Assembly (NCBI GenBank): GCA_913061235.1
Contig: CAJXTB010000020.1
Location: 1 to 64,000 of the forward strand
Origin: an uncultured Pseudomonadota bacterium
Lineage (GTDB): Bacteria; Myxococcota_A; UBA796; GCA-2862545
DNA length: 64,000 bases
Direction: 5' to 3'
Every line of letters starts with the position of its first letter. Positions within the stretch are counted from its first letter, which is position 1. This document shows, piece by piece, positions 42,963 to 51,311 of this stretch. The notes below the pieces were generated by a model. The model ran no database searches. It had not been told where the DNA came from and was given only the letters and a program-made list of their open reading frames with translations. The position numbers and the translations under genes are program-made.

Positions 42963-44369
42963 ATGTCCAAGCCTTGGCTGCAGAGCGCCATTGTGACCAC
43001 CATCGCCGGCGTCAGCTTGGCTTGTTTTGGGGGTACGCCCGAGCACATAGAGGTCTTTGAGCCCGGCGCTCCACAGCCTGTTGTCGTGGAGCCAGCCCCA
43101 GATGTTGCACCGGTGCCTGTTCCCGTCGCCATCCCTGTCATTGATGACGAGCTGGAGTTCATCGGTCGGATGCCGGCAGCTGCGTACAGCAATGCGTGGC
43201 TGGTCATTGTAGCGAGCACCGCCACACCCGAACCCATCCCGCCGGCGGTATTCGAGATCGAAGAAAAGTCCGGCGGGCTTCTCGCTGCGGACCGACTCGA
43301 CAGTGGTCACTACAAAGGACTGATGCCGTGTTGGTCGATTGCGATTGCCGGAGCCGCAACCGAGCGAGCCGTGGCCACCGAGATGTTGGCGCTTCTCACT
43401 AGCCATGGGGTCGACGGATACATCAAGAACGCGGGCGAATACGTCGGCGATGACCCACGCGTACAAGCTGTCTGCGAAGACATGCGCTCGGACAGTGCCA
43501 ATCAGTGCCCGGCAGATGCGTACATGACCCAGGTCATTGATGGGCGCTGGCACCTTCAAGTGTCGGTCCCGCCCGAGGTGGCTGAGGCTGCCATGGCCGG
43601 TGCGCCATCTCCACGGCCAGTGACTCCCGACAAGCACGTTTGGACAGCCCCGCTCCGGGTTGAGACGCTGGGTGATGTGGGCGTTGGGGACACCTTCTTC
43701 ATTGACGAGCTGAGCGGCACCCACTCCGTGGGGCAGTGCACTGTGACTGGATTCTCAGCAGTCACTCAGGGCATGCCGCACTTCTCGTACGGGGAGTTTG
43801 GCGACGGTGACAAGCCAGGCTGTGGCACGCCTCAGCCGTGGGCCATTCTTGATTGTGGACTCGGGGACCGGTCTGGTTTTGGGGTTGCGACAACCCGTGT
43901 GGATACTGCCGAGTCGTGGCGTCCACGACCTGAGACGGGCGCCAACCGAGGCAGTGCCGCCGCCGCGATTGACACGGCGATGGCCCACCCAGAGTTCCGT
44001 TCGGCCAAAGCGGCTGCGCAGAGCACCGCAGATGAGCAGCAGGAAACGCTCAATGAAGAGATCATCGCACGCGCGTTTACAGGACCCTCTGGTGATGGCT
44101 TTGTCGTGACCATTAAATGGTGGACCCGCGATGGCTTCGCCTTCTGTGGTGGCGATGACGTGCTGGTTTCGCGGACTGCCGGCATTGTCGATGGCCGTGC
44201 CCGGACCGGCGTCGCGGATACCTCCTACGCCGACTTCCTGGGTGTGGTGGAGTTTGGCGCGGAACCCACAGCTCAGGTCGTCACCAGGCCCATGTTCGGT
44301 GGCGTGAACGTTGGGCATGAAGACACCCAATGCGGCATCACCATCGACTTCTGCGATTGTGGCTGCTAG
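42963..44369 (+). CDS. Lipoprotein of unknown function, possible SPOR-like segment
   Basis: A 468-aa lipoprotein (MSKPWLQSAIVTTIAGVSLAC, Cys21), starting 3 bp after the SDR stop. Residues 25-70 form a Pro-Val-rich spacer. A short alpha/beta segment (CWSIAIAGAATERAVATEMLALLTSHGVDGYIKN) resembles a SPOR domain, but without enough signal to be sure. The rest, including several paired cysteines at the end (DTQCGITIDFCDCGC), has no recognised domain. Likely an outer-membrane-attached periplasmic or surface protein. Confidence 0.7.
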   Translation: MSKPWLQSAIVTTIAGVSLACFGGTPEHIEVFEPGAPQPVVVEPAPDVAPVPVPVAIPVIDDELEFIGRMPAAAYSNAWLVIVASTATPEPIPPAVFEIEEKSGGLLAADRLDSGHYKGLMPCWSIAIAGAATERAVATEMLALLTSHGVDGYIKNAGEYVGDDPRVQAVCEDMRSDSANQCPADAYMTQVIDGRWHLQVSVPPEVAEAAMAGAPSPRPVTPDKHVWTAPLRVETLGDVGVGDTFFIDELSGTHSVGQCTVTGFSAVTQGMPHFSYGEFGDGDKPGCGTPQPWAILDCGLGDRSGFGVATTRVDTAESWRPRPETGANRGSAAAAIDTAMAHPEFRSAKAAAQSTADEQQETLNEEIIARAFTGPSGDGFVVTIKWWTRDGFAFCGGDDVLVSRTAGIVDGRARTGVADTSYADFLGVVEFGAEPTAQVVTRPMFGGVNVGHEDTQCGITIDFCDCGC

Positions 44370-44418
44370 CCCCATTTAGTGCGACTATCTGATACGGTAG
44401 TCCTACTAGGAGACCGTC

Positions 44419-44823
44419 ATGCTCGTACTCGTCGCTGCTCTCGCTTTGGCAGATATCCCGCCTCCTCCGGGCTACACAGAGACCTGTACAGTGGAGCTGT
44501 CCTGCCCAAGTGCGCAAGGCGTCACGTGCGGTGCGAGCTTCAACGACCGCGACGTTTGTGAGCAGGACTGGGGTAGCAAGGGCTACAGCAAGGCTTGTCA
44601 GACCCGCGGTGCGAGTACTTGGACCGAAGTGTGGTGCTCCAACGCGGCGCCTCCGGGACCGCCGGCAGATGGCCCTGTAGACCCGTCTACTGAGCCAACA
44701 ACGCCCAGTGACCCTCCGTCTCCAGATGTTCGAAAGACCAGCCGGTGCTCGTCGCTGACCGGCTCGGCGGCGTGGATGTTCGCGTTGGTTGGCCTGTTGG
44801 GCCTACGCCGTCGTCGACAGTAA
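44419..44823 (+). CDS. Small Cys-rich exported protein with MYXO-CTERM-like tail
   Basis: A 134-aa protein: short signal peptide (MLVLVAALALADIPPP), a Cys-rich segment (CTVELSCPSAQGVTCGASF), a Pro/Ser/Thr-rich spacer, then a C-terminus of Cys, hydrophobic helix and basic cluster (RCSSLTGSAAWMFALVGLLGLRRRRQ in parts). This matches the MYXO-CTERM sorting-signal layout known from Myxococcota surface proteins. The SD is GGAG before the ATG. The function of the small body is unknown. Confidence 0.8.
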   Translation: MLVLVAALALADIPPPPGYTETCTVELSCPSAQGVTCGASFNDRDVCEQDWGSKGYSKACQTRGASTWTEVWCSNAAPPGPPADGPVDPSTEPTTPSDPPSPDVRKTSRCSSLTGSAAWMFALVGLLGLRRRRQ

Positions 44824-44830
44824 GCCTGCG

Positions 44831-45208
44831 GTGGACACAGGGCTGTGGCGCCTGTGGTTCATCCACCTGGCCTTCGTTGGCTTGTACGTCGTGGTTGCGT
44901 GGTCTCGCGTCGGGACCGTGCGTGAAGGGCATGACTACTTCACGTCGATGGCGGTGGATCTGACGGTCACGCTGCCTGCTGTTGCCGTCGTCCTCCTCTT
45001 GCCGCGGTTTCTTGGCGGTCGTGTTCGCTACCGTGGCGAGCGTCTATTGGTCTGGACCTTTGTAGAGTTTCCCGTGCTGGTCGGGCTTGTTGGCTTCCTG
45101 TCGGGCGGCACGCTGCCGTCCTTCGCGTGGCACATCGGCGTCACGTTGTTGCTCATGGCGTGGACCGCTCCGCGGCCGCAGTTCCAGGCGGTTGACCCGG
45201 TAGGGTGA
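44831..45208 (+). CDS. Small integral membrane protein, function unknown
   Basis: A 125-aa protein from GTG at 44831 (8 bp after the previous stop). It has hydrophobic segments at [52 protein letters not shown] and [11 protein letters not shown], so about four transmembrane helices. No SD is evident and an upstream TTG at 44789 is possible. No family was recognised. glyQ follows after 47 bp. Confidence 0.6.
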   Translation: MDTGLWRLWFIHLAFVGLYVVVAWSRVGTVREGHDYFTSMAVDLTVTLPAVAVVLLLPRFLGGRVRYRGERLLVWTFVEFPVLVGLVGFLSGGTLPSFAWHIGVTLLLMAWTAPRPQFQAVDPVG

Positions 45209-45255
45209 ATCGCTTAGGTCGCCGTCTACAACCGCCTCATCGCTCGGACGGACCC

Positions 45256-46113
45256 ATGCATTTTCAGGACGTGATCCTCACTCTGCAACGCTACTGGGGG
45301 GAGCACGGTTGCGTGCTCTTGCAGCCCCACGATGCCTTCATGGGCGCGGGAACCTTTCACCCCGCGACCTTCATGCGCAGCCTGGGCGACAAGCCTTGGA
45401 GCTGTGCCTACGTTCAGCCGAGTCGACGTCCAAGTGACGCTCGCTACGGTGAGAACCCCAACCGCCTCGGGCACTTTTACCAGTACCAGGTCATCCTAAA
45501 GCCGTCGCCGCCGAACAGCCAGGAGCTGTACCTTGGCTCGCTCGAAGCGCTGGGAATCGACCTGCGCAAGCACGACATCCGCTTTGTCGAAGACGACTGG
45601 GAGAGCCCGACGCTCGGCGCCTGGGGACTCGGATGGGAAGTGTGGATGGACGGGATGGAAGTGACGCAGTTCACGTATTTCCAGCAAGTTGGCGGTGTCA
45701 CCACCAAGCCGTACCCAGTCGAGCTGACCTACGGCCTCGAGCGCCTAGCGATGTACCTTCAGGGCGTCGATGACGTGTACGACCTCACATGGGTGGAAGG
45801 CGTCTCGTACCGCGATGTGTTCCACCGCAACGAGGTCGAACAGAGCAAGTACAACTTCGAAGCGTCTGATGCTGACGTGCTCTTCAAGAACTTCCAGATG
45901 CATTTCGACGAGTGCAAGCGCTTGGCTGACCTGGGTCTTGCGCTTCCCGCCTACGACCACTGCATCCTCACTAGCCATGCCTTCAACATGCTCGACGCTC
46001 GCGGCGCGATTTCCGTAGCCGAGCGTCAGCAGTACATCCGGCAGATTCGAGAGCTTGCGTGCCAGTGCGCGGAAACTTGGGTCGGAATTCAGAAAAGCGA
46101 GGGGGTAGCATGA
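45256..46113 (+). CDS. glyQ: Glycyl-tRNA synthetase alpha subunit
   Basis: A 285-aa class II synthetase subunit. [19 protein letters not shown] is the typical N-terminus. Motifs include [51 protein letters not shown] and [18 protein letters not shown]. It forms an alpha2-beta2 enzyme with GlyS that attaches glycine to its tRNA. A 17-residue upstream extension in frame is not conserved. It overlaps glyS by 4 nt (ATGA). Confidence 0.98.
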   Translation: MHFQDVILTLQRYWGEHGCVLLQPHDAFMGAGTFHPATFMRSLGDKPWSCAYVQPSRRPSDARYGENPNRLGHFYQYQVILKPSPPNSQELYLGSLEALGIDLRKHDIRFVEDDWESPTLGAWGLGWEVWMDGMEVTQFTYFQQVGGVTTKPYPVELTYGLERLAMYLQGVDDVYDLTWVEGVSYRDVFHRNEVEQSKYNFEASDADVLFKNFQMHFDECKRLADLGLALPAYDHCILTSHAFNMLDARGAISVAERQQYIRQIRELACQCAETWVGIQKSEGVA

Positions 46114-48260
46114 GCGACCGCCATCAGTTGTTTGTGGAAGTGCTGTGCGAAGAACTGCCAGCAGGAATGATTGAGCCCGCACTCAAGGGACTTGAGTCAG
46201 GTCTTGTGGGCTTGCTGAAGGGCGTTGAGCACGGTGCCATCCGCACTTGGGCCACGCCGCGTCGCTTGGCGGTTGCCATTGAGGACGTTGTTGGAGCCAC
46301 CCCGAAGGTGGAAACGGTGGTCACAGGACCGGGTGCTGACCGTGCTTTTAAGGACGGCGTGCCTACAAAAATGGCCGAAGGCTTTGCTCGGGGAAAGGGT
46401 GTGCCGGTCAGTGAACTGACGATTGTGGACGGACCCCGTGGCAAGGTGATTGCGGCGACCGTCACACAGGGCGGCGTGCAGACGGCTGGTGTCGTTGCCG
46501 GCGCATTAGACGGCATCGTCCGTGGTCTTCCGTTTAAGAAGTCCATGGAGTGGGGCGCTGGTGGCGTACGCTTTGGCCGTCCACTGCACGCGGTCAACGC
46601 GCTGTTCGGTGGGACCGTCTTGGACGCAACTGCGGCTGGATGCGTCTGCGGGAACACCACCGTAGGGCACCGCTTGGCAGACGAGCCCGCGTTCACCTTC
46701 ACAGATGCGGACTCCTGGGAGGCCGGCCTACGCGAGCGCTCGGTCATCGCCTCCGCTCCTGAGCGTCGCCTGCGCATTCAAGCGGGCCTCGATGAACTGA
46801 CCGACGGCCTCGGCGCTGACCGCATCCTCGATGACGAGCTGATGGACGAAGTGCAGCACTTGGTGGAGTGCCCCGTCGTCATTGAAGGCGCGTTTGACGA
46901 AGAACTGATGGACTTGCCGAGCAAGCTGCTCATTGCGTCCATGAAGGTCAACCAGCGCTACTTCCCAATCTTCGAAGAGGGGGTGCTCACAAACCGCTTT
47001 GCGATTGTGTCGAACAACCCCTGGGGAGATGGGCCGCTGATTGCACAGGGCAATGCCCGCGTCCTTCGTGCGCGGTTCTACGACGCACGGTTCTTCTTGG
47101 CTGAAGACCAGAAGCACACGCTCGAGCACTTCTCTGCGGGTCTGCACAAGATGCGCTGGATCAATGGTCTGGGAACCATGGCCGACAAGCAGAGCCGTAT
47201 TGGCGCCTTGGCGGCGGCACTCGTTACGCACATCGCGTGTGAAAATGTCGAGGTTCAAGCCGGCTATGCCGGGCGTGCTGGCATGCTGTGCAAGTCGGAC
47301 CTGACCACACTGATGGTGAGCGAGTTCGCGAAGCTTCAGGGCCACATGGGCATGCTCTACGCTAGGCACCAAGGCGAGCCTGAAGGCGTGGCTATCGCTA
47401 TGGAAGAGCACTACCTGCCTGCGTTTAGCGGCGGACCGCTTCCCAGCACCATCGCCGGAACCGCCGTGGCACTGGCAGACCGTCTGGACACGTTGGTCGG
47501 CTGCTTTGGCATTGGTCTGATTCCGAAGGGCGGCGACCCACAGGGGCTTCGTCGCGCCGCTTCTGGCGTGTTGGCAATACTCGAAGGGTCGAACATTCGC
47601 ATGCAGCTCGACCAGCTGTTTCAGTTGGCGCTGTCAACCTTCCAGTTCACCCTGACCGACAGCATTTTGGGCCGCGACGGCGCAGAGATGGCCTACGACA
47701 AGTGGCTGAAGAAGAGGGGTCAAGCGGAAGACCCGAAAGACGGCGACGCGCTCATCGCGCAGCTCACTGAGTTCGCCATGGCGCGCTTTAAGGCAAGTGC
47801 AGTGGCGGACGGTGCGAGTGCCGACCGCGTAGACGCTGTGTTGGCGGTCACGCCAGCAGACCCTGTCCTTCTCCGCGCCAAGGTTGCGGCACTAGAAGCG
47901 AAGGCTGGCACCCCGTCGTTTGCCTCCATCATGGAAGTGTTCAAGCGCGTCTTGAACATCACCGATGGCCAAGAGGCTGCTGCTCCCGAGCGTAGCGCTC
48001 TGTCCGACGACGCTGAGCTGGTACTGTTCGATGCTATCGAGGCCGCTAGTGAGCAGGTTGCAGCGGCAAGCATGGCGCTGGACTTCGACACAGCGCTCAC
48101 CGCAGCCCTGTCGCTTCAGGACCCCGTAAAGACCTTCTTCGACGCCGTCATGGTCAACGACCCGGACCCCGCCAAGAAGGCCCTACGTGTTGGTCTCTTG
48201 CTTCAAACAGCCGGAGTTTTCCGGTCCTTCGCAGACTTCTCACGAGTGAGTACACGATGA
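46110..48260 (+). CDS. glyS: Glycyl-tRNA synthetase beta subunit
   Basis: A 716-aa subunit. The start [21 protein letters not shown] is at the overlapping ATGA with glyQ and has GAGGGGG upstream. GlyS features: [47 protein letters not shown], an HD-like region, and [19 protein letters not shown]. The C-terminal part holds the helical anticodon-binding domain, with [20 protein letters not shown] near the end. It ends at 48260, overlapping ppdK by 4 nt. Confidence 0.97.
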   Translation: MSDRHQLFVEVLCEELPAGMIEPALKGLESGLVGLLKGVEHGAIRTWATPRRLAVAIEDVVGATPKVETVVTGPGADRAFKDGVPTKMAEGFARGKGVPVSELTIVDGPRGKVIAATVTQGGVQTAGVVAGALDGIVRGLPFKKSMEWGAGGVRFGRPLHAVNALFGGTVLDATAAGCVCGNTTVGHRLADEPAFTFTDADSWEAGLRERSVIASAPERRLRIQAGLDELTDGLGADRILDDELMDEVQHLVECPVVIEGAFDEELMDLPSKLLIASMKVNQRYFPIFEEGVLTNRFAIVSNNPWGDGPLIAQGNARVLRARFYDARFFLAEDQKHTLEHFSAGLHKMRWINGLGTMADKQSRIGALAAALVTHIACENVEVQAGYAGRAGMLCKSDLTTLMVSEFAKLQGHMGMLYARHQGEPEGVAIAMEEHYLPAFSGGPLPSTIAGTAVALADRLDTLVGCFGIGLIPKGGDPQGLRRAASGVLAILEGSNIRMQLDQLFQLALSTFQFTLTDSILGRDGAEMAYDKWLKKRGQAEDPKDGDALIAQLTEFAMARFKASAVADGASADRVDAVLAVTPADPVLLRAKVAALEAKAGTPSFASIMEVFKRVLNITDGQEAAAPERSALSDDAELVLFDAIEAASEQVAAASMALDFDTALTAALSLQDPVKTFFDAVMVNDPDPAKKALRVGLLLQTAGVFRSFADFSRVSTR

Positions 48261-50884
48261 GCTACGTCCGTTCTTTTGGTGCATCGCGCGTTCCTGTCGG
48301 TGAAGTCAGCAAGCCCTTGTTGGGTGGAAAGGGAGCCGGTCTCGCGACGATGAGTCGCCTGGGATTGCCGGTACCTCCTGGCTTTACGATTACGACAGAC
48401 GCAAGCGGCTACTTCATGCTCAACGATGGCGCCTGGCCCAGCGGTCTCAAAGAGGAGGTCGCAGCTGCGGTCAGCTCTCTGGAAGCCGCCAGCGGCAAGA
48501 CGTTCGGCGACGTGAACGACCCGCTGCTGGTCAGTGTGCGCAGTGGTGCAGCGGTCTCGATGCCCGGAATGATGGACACGGTGCTCAACTTGGGGCTCAA
48601 CCGAGACACCGCGGCTGCGCTGGCCAAGGCCAGCGGTGACCCGCGCTTTGCATGGGACAGCTACCGACGCTTCGTGCAGATGTATGGCGACATTGTCTTG
48701 GGGATTCACTACACGCAGTTCGCCCGTGCCGAAGAAGCGTTTGTGGACGGCAGGACTGTAGAAGATCTCGACGCTGCCGAGCTCCAAGAGCTGTCTCGGA
48801 ACCTTGAGAAGGTGGTGGCGGATGCCGGTCGAGCATTCCCGGCGGACCCGCACGAGCAGCTTCACCACGCCATTGACGCGGTTTTCAGCAGCTACAATAG
48901 CCACAGAGCTCGCTACTACCGAAAGACGAACAACATCCCGGATGACGCGGGTACGGCGGTCAACATCCAGGCCATGGTCTTCGGCAACCATGGTCAATCC
49001 AGCGGCACGGGTGTGGCGTTCACGCGCAATCCGAAGAACGGTGCCCCGGGCCTCTTTGGTGAGTGGCTACGCAACGCCCAGGGCGAAGACGTCGTCGCCG
49101 GAACACGCACACCGAACCGAATCGGCTCCGACGGGTCGGGTGCTACGCTCGAAGAGGTGATGCCTGAACAGCACGCCGAGCTCGTTCGCGTTTCGGCTCT
49201 GCTCGAAGAGCACTTCACCGACATGCAGGACATCGAGTTCACCATCGAGTCAGGCACGCTGTACTTGCTTCAGACGCGTACTGGAAAGCGCTCTGCATCG
49301 GCCGCCGTTCGCATTGCGGTGGACCTCGCGAATGCCGGTTCCATCGACATTGACACCGCACTTGGCCGCATTCAGCCCGAAGAGCTTGAGCTGGTCATGC
49401 GTCCCGTCATCAACCCTGACGCGAAGCGCAAGGTCATTGCGAAGGGTCTCGACGCCTCGCCAGGTGCGGCCTGCGGTCGCGTTGTCTTCCACAGCTCGGA
49501 CGTTCAAGAGTACTTTGAGCGCGACGAACCCACGGTACTCGTACGCCTAGACACGTCGCCCGAAGACATTCAGGGCATGACCGTCGCTCAAGGTGTGCTG
49601 ACCTCTCGTGGCGGCCAGACATCGCACGCGGCCGTCGTCGCGCGCGGCATGGGCAAGCCTTGTGTCGTCGGGTGTACCGAGATTCAGGTCGACTACGGTC
49701 GCCAGCTGTTCTACGCCGGCGACACCGTCGTTCGCAAAGGCGACTGGATCACCATTGATGGTGGCACTGGCGATGTCATGGAGGGCAAGGTTGAGATGCT
49801 CGCCCCGGACACCGAGCAGGGTGCGATGACCGAACTGTTGGAGTGGGCCGACAAGAAGGCGCGCCTTGAAGTCCGTGCAAACGCGGACAACGGCGCTGAT
49901 GCCACGCGCGCCCGGGAGCTGGGTGCGGTGGGCATTGGCCTGTGTCGAACCGAGCATATGTTCTTCCAGCCAGATGCTCTGCGCGCCATGCGCCGCATGA
50001 TTCTGGCCGAAGACCCCCATGCTCGCCAGCGTGCGCTCACGGACATCTTGCCCGTGCAACGCGCGATGTTCATTGAGATCTTCGAGGCTATGGCTGACCT
50101 TCCCGTCACCATTCGCTTGCTCGATCCACCACTGCACGAGTTCTTGCCGAGCCGCGAAGACGACATTGCTGAGGTCGCACAAGACCTGGGTGTGCGTACA
50201 GATGCGCTGCGCAATCGCATTGAGCAGCTGGAAGAGGCGAACCCGATGCTCGGGCACCGTGGTGTTCGTGTGGGCATCACCTCACCGGAGGTCTACCGTA
50301 TGCAGGTTCGGGCCATCTTTGAGGCGGCCTGCGAGGTCAGCAAGCGCGGCATTGTCGTGCTTCCCGAGGTCATGATTCCGCTCGTGGCGTTGCCCGCTGA
50401 GCTGGAGAGAACCCGTGAAGAAGCGACAGAAGTGGCCGAGGCCGTGTTGGTCGAGTTTGACGTACGTCTGAAGTACACGATTGGCACCATGATTGAGATT
50501 CCCCGCGCAGCGCTGCTCGCAGAGCAGGTGGCCAAGCACGCGGACTTCTTCAGCTTTGGAACCAACGACCTGACCCAGCTGACCTATGGCTTCAGCCGCG
50601 ATGACATGAACAAGTTCTTCCCGGACTACCAGCGCTTGGGCTTGCTTCCTGACAGCCCGCTGTCCGTCTTCGATATCGAAGGGGTGGGGCAGTTGGTCAA
50701 GCTAGGCACGGAAGGCGGCAAGCGCGGCAATCCGCGGCTGAAGGTTGGTATCTGTGGTGAGCATGGCGGCGACCCGACGGGTGTGCGCTTCTTCCACAAG
50801 ACCGGTCTGGACTACGTCAGCTGCAGTCCGTACCGCGTTCCTGTGGCTCGCTTGGCTGCTGCACACGCTGCCCTCGGAATCTAG
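48257..50884 (+). CDS. ppdK: Pyruvate, phosphate dikinase
   Basis: An 875-aa enzyme interconverting pyruvate, ATP and Pi with PEP, AMP and PPi. The N-terminal ATP-grasp half starts LLGGKGAGLATM and has VSVRSGAAVSMPGMMDTVLNLG. The central swivelling domain has the phosphorylated His in GGQTSHAAVVARGMGKPCV; the adjacent Thr is the usual regulatory site. The C-terminal TIM-barrel has GIGLCRTEHMF, LDPPLHEFLP and GTNDLTQ. It overlaps glyS by 4 nt and so is translated with the glycine synthetase; no PDK regulatory protein gene is seen here. Confidence 0.97.
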   Translation: MSYVRSFGASRVPVGEVSKPLLGGKGAGLATMSRLGLPVPPGFTITTDASGYFMLNDGAWPSGLKEEVAAAVSSLEAASGKTFGDVNDPLLVSVRSGAAVSMPGMMDTVLNLGLNRDTAAALAKASGDPRFAWDSYRRFVQMYGDIVLGIHYTQFARAEEAFVDGRTVEDLDAAELQELSRNLEKVVADAGRAFPADPHEQLHHAIDAVFSSYNSHRARYYRKTNNIPDDAGTAVNIQAMVFGNHGQSSGTGVAFTRNPKNGAPGLFGEWLRNAQGEDVVAGTRTPNRIGSDGSGATLEEVMPEQHAELVRVSALLEEHFTDMQDIEFTIESGTLYLLQTRTGKRSASAAVRIAVDLANAGSIDIDTALGRIQPEELELVMRPVINPDAKRKVIAKGLDASPGAACGRVVFHSSDVQEYFERDEPTVLVRLDTSPEDIQGMTVAQGVLTSRGGQTSHAAVVARGMGKPCVVGCTEIQVDYGRQLFYAGDTVVRKGDWITIDGGTGDVMEGKVEMLAPDTEQGAMTELLEWADKKARLEVRANADNGADATRARELGAVGIGLCRTEHMFFQPDALRAMRRMILAEDPHARQRALTDILPVQRAMFIEIFEAMADLPVTIRLLDPPLHEFLPSREDDIAEVAQDLGVRTDALRNRIEQLEEANPMLGHRGVRVGITSPEVYRMQVRAIFEAACEVSKRGIVVLPEVMIPLVALPAELERTREEATEVAEAVLVEFDVRLKYTIGTMIEIPRAALLAEQVAKHADFFSFGTNDLTQLTYGFSRDDMNKFFPDYQRLGLLPDSPLSVFDIEGVGQLVKLGTEGGKRGNPRLKVGICGEHGGDPTGVRFFHKTGLDYVSCSPYRVPVARLAAAHAALGI

Positions 50885-51000
50885 GCGGTAGGCTGCTCTT
50901 CGCGAGTCGAACTCGGCTTGCGAAGAATACCTCGGCGCGGGTCCGTGCTCGCGACGATTGCCATGTGCTGAACTGGGCTGGCGAAGACTTCCGCGGCCCT

Positions 51001-51230
51001 GATGTCAGAGGTCAGTGGTCAGAGCAAGCCAACAAGTTGGCTGGCGAGCGAGCTGAATGCCGTGGCTGCAATGCCGACCAACGCGGTGCCCGATGGGTTG
51101 GGCGTAGGTTGAGAGTTCAGTACTGAAGGCTCGCATCCGCCAAACCCGGGGGCTGAGCGCTCAACGAAGCTGCACGTCCCTTGACTCGAAATGCAGGCGC
51201 GAAGCGTCTGTTCTGACTTCTGACTTCTGA
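51001..51230. repeat. Intergenic element with inverted heptamer arms (copy 2)
   Basis: Left arm 51001-51024, GATGTCAGAGGTCAGTGG-TCAGAG in two parts; right arm 51211-51230 with TTCTGACTTCTGACTTCTGA. Directly inside the left arm, CAAGCCAACAAGTTG (51025-51039) is the reverse complement of the 15-mer beside the right arm of copy 1 at 3051-3065. Both elements are followed on the plus strand by GTTCTCGCAACG (3103-3114 and 51280-51291). The interior is otherwise different and about 190 bp long. Confidence 0.65.
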
Positions 51231-51259
51231 ACGCCCGAATCACAGAGAGTTCCGCTAGG

Positions 51260-51299
51260 CGACCGTCGAATCGCAGTTGTTCTCGCAACGCGACGGTCG
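51260..51299. repeat. Perfect 9-bp inverted repeat (cruciform or terminator-like)
   Basis: CGACCGTCG (51260-51268) and CGACGGTCG (51291-51299) with a smaller internal stem GTTG/CAAC. It lies just after the end of the minus-strand fusion gene (51312) and could end its transcript, though no T-run follows on either strand. It may also belong to the neighbouring repeat element. Confidence 0.6.
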
Positions 51300-51311
51300 T
51301 TCAGGCGGGGC

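Larger units (their letters stand above)
50885..51311. other. 427-bp gene-free region
   Basis: Between ppdK and the four-part disulfide fusion gene on opposite strands. It contains a small irregular hairpin (CTTCGC near 50898 paired with GCGAAG near 50920), the second heptamer inverted-repeat element (51001-51230) and a perfect cruciform-like inverted repeat (51260-51299). The longest frame on either strand is 89 codons and lacks an SD and family-like sequence. Confidence 0.7.
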
